Source of the DNA: an uncultured bacterium | Lineage (GTDB): Bacteria > Armatimonadota > UBA5829 > DSUL01 | Direction: 5' to 3' | Length of the DNA: 10,704 nucleotides | Assembly: GCA_937967775.1 (NCBI GenBank) | Contig: CALCJH010000390.1 | Span: forward strand, 1 to 10,704 | Shown: one piece after another, positions 6,810-10,704 of the stretch | Layout of the letters: each line of letters opens with the position of its first letter | Position numbering within the stretch: position 1 is the stretch's first letter | Translations under genes and position numbers: made by a program | Notes under the pieces: generated by a model | What the model was told of the DNA's origin: nothing | The model's database searches: none | Seen by the model: the letters and a program-made list of their open reading frames with translations, nothing else

Positions 6810-7688
6810 ATGCAGAAGATCCGCGCGGCCGCCGTCTCGATGGAGAACTGGATCGGCCAGCAAGACCAGGCCATCGCCAGGATGGCGGAGTGGACGCAGA
6901 AGGCGGCGGAACAGGGAGCGGAGTTCATTGTCTTCCCGGAGCTGTGTGTCAACGGTTATATGCACTCCACGCACACCCTGAAGTATGCGGAGAGCATTCC
7001 CGGCCCTTCCACGTCCCGGCTTTCGGAACTGGCCGGCCAGCACAACGTGACGCTGTGCTTCGGGATGCTGGAGAACATCTCTGACGTCGTCTACAACACG
7101 CAGGTGATCGTGGACGGCAGCGGCATCCTGGGTTTGCAGCGCAAGATCCATATGCCGGGCAACGAGTATTTCTTCTGGCGCGGCGGGTTCGAGATCAACG
7201 TCATAGACATCGGAAAGGCGCGGGTGGGCATTGCCATCTGCTATGACGCCAACTTCTTCGAGATGGCGCGCACGCTGTTCTTCAAGGGGGCGGAGATCCT
7301 GGTGATGCCATTTGCCTACAACACGCCCGGTGAGCGTGCGGATCTGCCTTCCTCCAATGTGGGTGTCATGCTGTACCGCGTGCAGTGCTATGCCAACGGC
7401 TGCTTCGGTATTCTGGCCAACAACGCCGGCGAGCGCGAGAAGACGGACATCGAGGAAAGTCAGATGGTTTTCCCGGGATGGGCGGGGATATTCGACCCGT
7501 TCGGTGAAGTGCTGGACTGGACCCGCGACCCGGGCAACGGCGAGGCAATGGTGGTGGCGGATCTGGACCCGGAGCGGCTGTTCGAACGGCGGCGGGATAT
7601 CTACTTTATGCCGCGCTGCCTGCGCCCGGAGATGTATTCCAGCATCATCGAGTCCACCCGGCGCGAGGTGACACCGGAGCGGAAATAG
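6810..7688 (+). CDS. Nitrilase-superfamily carbon-nitrogen hydrolase
   Basis: The 292-aa protein is a complete CN-hydrolase domain that should hydrolyse an amide, N-carbamoyl or nitrile bond in the cytoplasm through a Glu-Lys-Cys triad. All three residues are visible: E44 in IVFPELCVNGY, K112 in QRKIHMPGNEYF, and C144 in VGIAICYDANFFE. Further family blocks are the N-terminal strand IRAAAVSMENW, YNTQVIVDGSGILGLQRK, and the late GILANNAG...GWAGIFDPFGEVL segment. The start is firm: ATG with AAGGAG 6 nt upstream. Substrate cannot be read from sequence. The HMPGNE..FW wording after the lysine suggests an N-carbamoyl-amino-acid or amidase branch rather than NAD synthetase or Nit1/Nit2, but this is weak. 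It is divergent from leuC and 49 nt upstream of the FAS1 lipoprotein gene, possibly one transcript; no functional link between those two is evident. Confidence 0.92.
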   Translation: MQKIRAAAVSMENWIGQQDQAIARMAEWTQKAAEQGAEFIVFPELCVNGYMHSTHTLKYAESIPGPSTSRLSELAGQHNVTLCFGMLENISDVVYNTQVIVDGSGILGLQRKIHMPGNEYFFWRGGFEINVIDIGKARVGIAICYDANFFEMARTLFFKGAEILVMPFAYNTPGERADLPSSNVGVMLYRVQCYANGCFGILANNAGEREKTDIEESQMVFPGWAGIFDPFGEVLDWTRDPGNGEAMVVADLDPERLFERRRDIYFMPRCLRPEMYSSIIESTRREVTPERK

Positions 7689-7737
7689 GCAAGAATGCAG
7701 AGGTCCCCCACCAAGTCCCGGAACAGGAGCAGATACG

Positions 7738-8277
7738 GTGAGATTGCTTTACACGTTCTGTTGTGTTGCGCTGGCGGTTCTTATGACAGCCGGATGTGCG
7801 AAGCAGCCGTCAGGTCAGGGCGGTGCCGGAGCGGACGGGGAAAGCGCGCAGGCCGCGAAGGATATCGTGGAGACCCTGGCGGGTGATGAGCGTTTCGCCA
7901 CCCTGGTGAAGGCGGTGGAAGCCGCCGGGATGGTGGAGGTGCTGAAAGGAGCCGGCCCGTTCACGGTGTTCGCTCCCACGAACGATGCCTTCCAGAAGCT
8001 GCCTGCCGGCAGGCTGGACGAGCTTCTCAAGCCGGAGAATCAGGAGAAGCTGAAGGATCTGGTGGGGTTGCACGTGGTCGCTCAGAACCTGACCGGTCAG
8101 GAGATTGATCAGCTGGAGCCGGAGACGCCCATCCAGTCCTACTCCGCCGAGTTCCTGAATGTGAAGAAGGAAGGCGGGAAGGTGACGGTGAACGGCGCGA
8201 ACGTCGTGGAAGCCGATATTATGGCCGAAAACGGCGTCATTCACGCGATAGACGCAGTCCTGACTCCGCCGCAGTAA
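7738..8277 (+). CDS. FAS1 (fasciclin) domain lipoprotein
   Basis: The 179-aa protein has an N-terminal lipoprotein signal (hydrophobic TFCCVALAVL, lipobox MTAGC, lipidated C20), a short Gly/Ala-rich linker to about residue 40, and one FAS1 domain at about 41-177. The H1 box is FTVFAPTNDAF (75-85), followed by LVGLHVVAQNL and the H2 box GVIHAIDAVLTP near the end. FAS1 domains mediate adhesion or bind partners at the cell surface; the closest general type is the bacterial single-FAS1 (MPT70-like) group. GTG at 7738 is the start, with AGGAG 8 nt upstream. It lies 49 nt after the nitrilase stop with no terminator between, so co-transcription is possible. A terminator follows at 8313. Confidence 0.93.
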   Translation: MRLLYTFCCVALAVLMTAGCAKQPSGQGGAGADGESAQAAKDIVETLAGDERFATLVKAVEAAGMVEVLKGAGPFTVFAPTNDAFQKLPAGRLDELLKPENQEKLKDLVGLHVVAQNLTGQEIDQLEPETPIQSYSAEFLNVKKEGGKVTVNGANVVEADIMAENGVIHAIDAVLTPPQ

Positions 8278-8312
8278 AGCGTCAGGGCTTATACATCTGT
8301 CCCATTCATTCT

Positions 8313-8353
8313 GCCGGGAGCCTCTGAAGCTGGAGGTTCCCGGCCGCGTTTTT
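8313..8353 (+). terminator. Rho-independent terminator after the FAS1 gene
   Basis: A 12-bp stem with one G-U pair (8313-8324 with 8333-8344) encloses an 8-nt loop. TTTTT follows at 8349-8353, four bases past the stem. It lies 35 nt after the FAS1 stop and just before the 3' end of the convergent flagellar gene. Confidence 0.85.
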
Positions 8354-8357
8354 CAGG

Positions 8358-9140
8358 TCAGGACAGACGCCCCACCTCGTTCACAGCCTTGCCAAGAGCC
8401 GCATCGGCGGCGGAGATAGCCCGCTGGGCTGCTTCGTAGGCGCGCATGCAGCTGATCATCGCCACCATTTCTTGCACGGGGTTGACATTGGATGTCTCCA
8501 GATATCCCTGCCGGACCACATATCCGCTGGCCGGAACAGGGGGACGCTGGCTAATGAACCCGCCTTCCACCGGCTGCATGCCTTCTCCCGGGACCAGGTC
8601 GGCGATCAGAAGCCTCCCGCGAATCTGGCCGTCCACCGCCACGTCGCCCTCCTCGGTCACCGTGATCTCGCCGCCGTCCACGTTGATGGGGCGTTCACGG
8701 TCGTCCAGCACGCGGAATCCCTGGAGAGAGGTCAGGTCGCCGTCCGGTCCGCGGTAGAAATGCCCGGAGCGTGTATAGATACGCTGTCCGCCCGGCCCCT
8801 CCAGCACGAAGAACCCCGATCCCTGGATGCACAGGTCCATCTTCTGGCCAGTATAACGGGCTTCCCCCTGGGAGCGGTCGGTGGGAGCCGCCACGCCGGT
8901 AGCGGACAGTGTCACTTCAGCCACCCCGTCCCGGATGATCAACTCGGCCGGGCGGACCGGAGCGGGCGGAGTCCGGGGAGGAGTCTCTCCCTGCAGGGCG
9001 GCCGCCGCGATATCCTCATATACCGGTATGCGGCGCTTGTAGCCGGCGGTCGAGACGTTGGCCAGGTTGTTCGCAATGACATCCTGCACCGCCAGTCCGG
9101 CGCGCATACCCATTGTGGCCCTGTAAATGCCTGTCAGCAT
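8358..9140 (-). CDS. Flagellar hook/basal-body rod protein, FlgG/FlgF type
   Basis: The 260-aa protein has the domain plan of flagellar rod proteins. The N-terminal rod segment has the motif NNLANVSTAGYKR (24-36). The central fold contains MDLCIQGSGFFVLEG (101-115), YTRSGHFYRGPDGDLTS and a G-rich strand series. The C-terminal coiled segment has YLETSNVNPVQEMVAMISCMRAYEAAQ (213-239). Length and the SNVNPVQEM block fit FlgG, but FlgF or Bacillus FlhO/FlhP cannot be separated by eye, so no symbol is given. It would be exported by the flagellar type III apparatus and polymerise between basal body and hook. The ATG at 9140 has GGAG 8 nt upstream. Unusually, no other flagellar gene lies next to it: it is convergent with the FAS1 gene and divergent from a cyclophilin. 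In many bacteria two rod genes sit in tandem; a partner would have to be elsewhere. Confidence 0.9.
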   Translation of the reverse strand: MLTGIYRATMGMRAGLAVQDVIANNLANVSTAGYKRRIPVYEDIAAAALQGETPPRTPPAPVRPAELIIRDGVAEVTLSATGVAAPTDRSQGEARYTGQKMDLCIQGSGFFVLEGPGGQRIYTRSGHFYRGPDGDLTSLQGFRVLDDRERPINVDGGEITVTEEGDVAVDGQIRGRLLIADLVPGEGMQPVEGGFISQRPPVPASGYVVRQGYLETSNVNPVQEMVAMISCMRAYEAAQRAISAADAALGKAVNEVGRLS

Positions 9141-9292
9141 GGCCGTTTCTCCACAGAGGATAAACGGACTCGCCGCAGCCGGACTTTAGCCGGGGCGGAG
9201 CAGACTGAGACGCTTTGAAGTAAAATGGCAGACAGAGGGCCCTCAGGCCGGGCAGGCTCCGGCCGTAGTGAAGACAGGAGGTGCACAGCAGC

Positions 9293-10027
9293 GTGAGCAA
9301 ACGTCCATCCAGCTACGTCCTGATCATAGGAGTCATCATCGCAGTGATGCTGCTGGCGGGTCTCAACCGGCTCATGAATCCGCCTTCGGCTGAGTATCTG
9401 GAGCACGAGCACGCCGCGGACCAGGCAGCCGCGAACGGCCACGTGCACGACGAGAGCTGCAATCACGATCACGGGGATGCGAAGGCTGCCACACCACCGC
9501 CTCCACCCCCCGCGCCTCCGTCTACCGGGGGTGAAAAGGGTGGCAAGCAAGGAAAGGTCACGAAAGACAGAATGGTAGAGGTCGTCACGGACAAAGGGAC
9601 ATTCCGGATCCGGCTTTTCGAGGCGGATATGCCGGTCACCACGGCGAACTTCGTGGACCTGGTCCAGAAGAAGTTCTATGACAACCTGACGTTCCATCGC
9701 GTGGAGGACTGGGTGGTCCAGGGTGGCGACCCCAGAGGGGACGGCACCGGAGGCTCGGGCCGGAACATCAAGCTGGAGATCAATCGCAAGACGCGCTGGG
9801 GCAAGCCCGGCCAGGTGGGAATGGCGCGGGCGCAGAACCCGGACAGCGCTTCCTGCCAGTGGTTCATCACCACCAAGCCGGCCGAGTGGCTGAATCCCAG
9901 CCCCCAGACGGGTGCGGGGTATGCCCTGTTCGGCGAGGTGGTGGAAGGCATGGATGTGGTCCGCAAGCTTCAGCGGGGCGACCGGATGAAGACGGTGCGG
10001 CTGGTGGAGGAAGCGCCGAAGCAGTGA
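9293..10027 (+). CDS. Membrane-anchored cyclophilin-type peptidyl-prolyl isomerase with His-rich stalk
   Basis: The 244-aa protein should catalyse cis-trans isomerisation of X-Pro bonds on the outer face of the cytoplasmic membrane. Residues 8-24 form a single uncleaved membrane segment (YVLIIGVIIAVMLLAGL). Residues 35-62 are rich in His and acids (H38, H40, H50, H52, H58, H60, plus C56), then a proline run (TPPPPPPAPPS) and a Gly/Lys linker. The cyclophilin domain spans about 93-240, with TFHRVEDWVVQGGDP (R136, Q143), GTGGSG and SCQWFIT (F191) matching catalytic and substrate-binding positions; W199 may match the cyclosporin-contact Trp. GTG at 9293 is preferred: AGGAGG (9276-9281) is 11 nt upstream. 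A GTG at 9281 in the same frame overlaps that ribosome binding site and is unlikely. It is followed by a terminator and is divergent from the flagellar gene. Confidence 0.93.
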   Translation: MSKRPSSYVLIIGVIIAVMLLAGLNRLMNPPSAEYLEHEHAADQAAANGHVHDESCNHDHGDAKAATPPPPPPAPPSTGGEKGGKQGKVTKDRMVEVVTDKGTFRIRLFEADMPVTTANFVDLVQKKFYDNLTFHRVEDWVVQGGDPRGDGTGGSGRNIKLEINRKTRWGKPGQVGMARAQNPDSASCQWFITTKPAEWLNPSPQTGAGYALFGEVVEGMDVVRKLQRGDRMKTVRLVEEAPKQ

Positions 10028-10052
10028 CGGATTGAGCGCCGGAAGGAACCAT

Positions 10053-10090
10053 GGGCCGGGACGCCTGGCGTCCGGCCCTCTTTGTTTCTT
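10053..10090 (+). terminator. Rho-independent terminator after the cyclophilin gene
   Basis: GGGCCGGGACG (10053-10063) pairs with CGTCCGGCCC (10069-10078), with one bulged G and a 5-nt loop. A T-rich tail (TCTTTGTTTCTT) follows. It begins 25 nt after the cyclophilin stop codon and separates it from cysK. Confidence 0.85.
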
Positions 10091-10115
10091 ACCGTCGGGA
10101 ACCGGTCGCGTCTGC

Positions 10116-10145
10116 TTGACGTTTTCGACAGGCGGGAAGTATACT
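10116..10145 (+). promoter_or_regulatory. cysK: Sigma-70-type promoter for cysK
   Basis: TTGACG (10116-10121) and TATACT (10140-10145) are separated by 18 nt. Each matches the consensus at five of six positions, with an acceptable spacer. Transcription should start near 10152, leaving a leader of about 60 nt before the cysK ATG. This is one of the two clearest promoters in the window. Confidence 0.8.
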
Positions 10146-10169
10146 ATGTCTACTGATATAGTCAAGTTT
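10143..10169 (+). promoter_or_regulatory. Putative Rrf2/IscR-like operator over the cysK start site
   Basis: ACTATGTC (10143-10150) and GATATAGT (10155-10162) form an inverted repeat matching 7 of 8 positions around TACT. The right side, TAGTCAAGTTT (10159-10169), fits 10 of 11 positions of the half-site YAGTCRRSTAT that I recall for IscR type 1 sites. The left half (10145-10158) fits 10 of 14. The site covers the predicted transcription start, where a bound repressor would block transcription. Rrf2-family proteins (IscR, CymR) control Fe-S and cysteine genes, so the position before cysK makes sense. No regulator gene is in the window. Confidence 0.45.
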
Positions 10170-10210
10170 GTCGGCGGCCCTGCCGGGCCACGAAAGGGAG
10201 ACCACCTTCC

Positions 10211-10704
10211 ATGAGCTATTTCGCAGACAACTCGCTCAGCATTGGACGCACCCCCCTGGTGAAGCTCAACCGGATTACCGAAGGCGCGCCGGCGACGGTG
10301 CTCGCCAAGATCGAAGGACGCAACCCGGCTTACTCCGTCAAATGCCGGATCGGCGCGGCCATGGTGTGGGACGCCGAGGAGAAGGGCATCCTGGGGCCGG
10401 GCAAGGAGATCATCGAGCCCACCAGCGGCAATACCGGCATCGCGCTGGCATTTGTGGCGGCCGCCCGCGGATATCCCATCACCCTCACCATGCCGGAGAC
10501 CATGAGCATGGAGCGGCGCAAGGTGCTGGCGGCCCTGGGCGCAAAGCTGGTTCTCACGCCGGGAGCCGGAGGGATGAAGGCAGCCATCGCGAAGGCCGAT
10601 GAGATCCGCGCGTCCGACCCGGACCGTTACGTGCTCCTCCAGCAGTTCAAGAACCCAGCCAACCCCGCCATTCACGAGAAGACCACGGGGCCTGAGATCT
10701 GGAA
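10211..10704 (+). CDS. cysK: Cysteine synthase A (O-acetylserine sulfhydrylase), 3' end cut by the window
   Basis: CysK is the PLP enzyme that makes cysteine from O-acetylserine and sulfide in the cytoplasm. The first 164 codons are visible; the remaining half lies past the right edge. The PLP lysine is K44 in SVKCRIGA. The phosphate/substrate loop TSGNTG is at 71-76, followed by [11 protein letters not shown] and [19 protein letters not shown] (95-113), and finally [22 protein letters not shown]. These blocks match E. coli CysK very closely from memory, including the SVKCR wording, so this is CysK rather than cystathionine beta-synthase or CysM. The ATG at 10211 has AGGGAG 10 nt upstream. 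It has its own promoter (10116) and a palindrome over the start site. The frame has no stop before the edge. Confidence 0.95.
   Translation, partial: MSYFADNSLSIGRTPLVKLNRITEGAPATVLAKIEGRNPAYSVKCRIGAAMVWDAEEKGILGPGKEIIEPTSGNTGIALAFVAAARGYPITLTMPETMSMERRKVLAALGAKLVLTPGAGGMKAAIAKADEIRASDPDRYVLLQQFKNPANPAIHEKTTGPEIW

Noticed and set aside
9141..9200. TAAAGTCC upstream of the flagellar gene as a sigma-28 -35 box
   Set aside because: No GCCGATAA-like -10 follows at 11-12 nt, so the match is only to half of the promoter.
9235..9244. GAGGGCCCTC, a perfect 10-bp palindrome between the flagellar and cyclophilin genes
   Set aside because: Short GC palindromes are expected by chance in such DNA, and no promoter can be placed around it.
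10146..10214. 22-codon frame ending in an ATGA overlap with cysK, as a possible leader peptide
   Set aside because: Its ATG directly follows the -10 element, so the mRNA predicted to start near 10152 would not contain it, and it has no ribosome binding site.
9134..10675. 513-codon minus-strand open frame
   Set aside because: It runs antisense through the cyclophilin gene, its terminator, the cysK promoter and cysK. It resembles no protein family and is a compositional shadow.

Overview
The window is GC-rich, gene-dense bacterial chromosome. I can support eleven protein-coding genes, ten complete and one cut by the right edge. No rRNA, tRNA, CRISPR array, insertion sequence or prophage gene is visible. 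The best lineage clue is a DUF1559-type prepilin with the N-terminus AFTLIELLVVIAVIAILAGM and an H-X9-DG motif near its C-terminus. Such proteins are abundant in Armatimonadota and in the Planctomycetes group, and the pilin wording (FPVF.RAR...) fits Armatimonadota best. A secreted GH29 fucosidase and frequent GTG/TTG starts fit too. This placement is inference, not proof.

Layout, left to right: (1) 1-269, upstream space with a terminator-like hairpin at the very edge and no gene. (2) 270-1872, two plus-strand genes: a secreted DUF4163/DUF3298-META protein with its own terminator, then a solitary PIN-domain ribonuclease. (3) 1873-3008, a convergent gap with hairpins, then a minus-strand prepilin with a strong consensus promoter. 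(4) 3221-4555, an exported alpha-L-fucosidase divergent from the prepilin. (5) 4623-6662, the minus-strand leuCD operon for leucine biosynthesis, convergent with the fucosidase and sharing a very stable 13-bp hairpin with it. (6) 6810-8277, plus-strand nitrilase-superfamily amidohydrolase and FAS1 lipoprotein, closed by a terminator. (7) 8358-9140, a lone minus-strand flagellar rod/hook-type protein. (8) 9293-10027, a membrane-anchored cyclophilin with a His-rich segment, with its terminator. (9) 10211-end, cysK, with a near-consensus sigma-70 promoter followed by a palindrome resembling an IscR/Rrf2 operator.

The genes do not form one pathway. The window looks like ordinary chromosome made of short transcription units, with amino-acid biosynthesis (leuCD, cysK) interspersed among envelope and secreted proteins. 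I found no convincing undescribed multi-gene system. The points most worth a second look are the putative Rrf2-type operator at cysK, the DUF3298-META fusion that lacks both usual META cysteines, the isolated flagellar rod gene, the His/Pro-rich stalk on the cyclophilin, and the PIN gene with no antitoxin.
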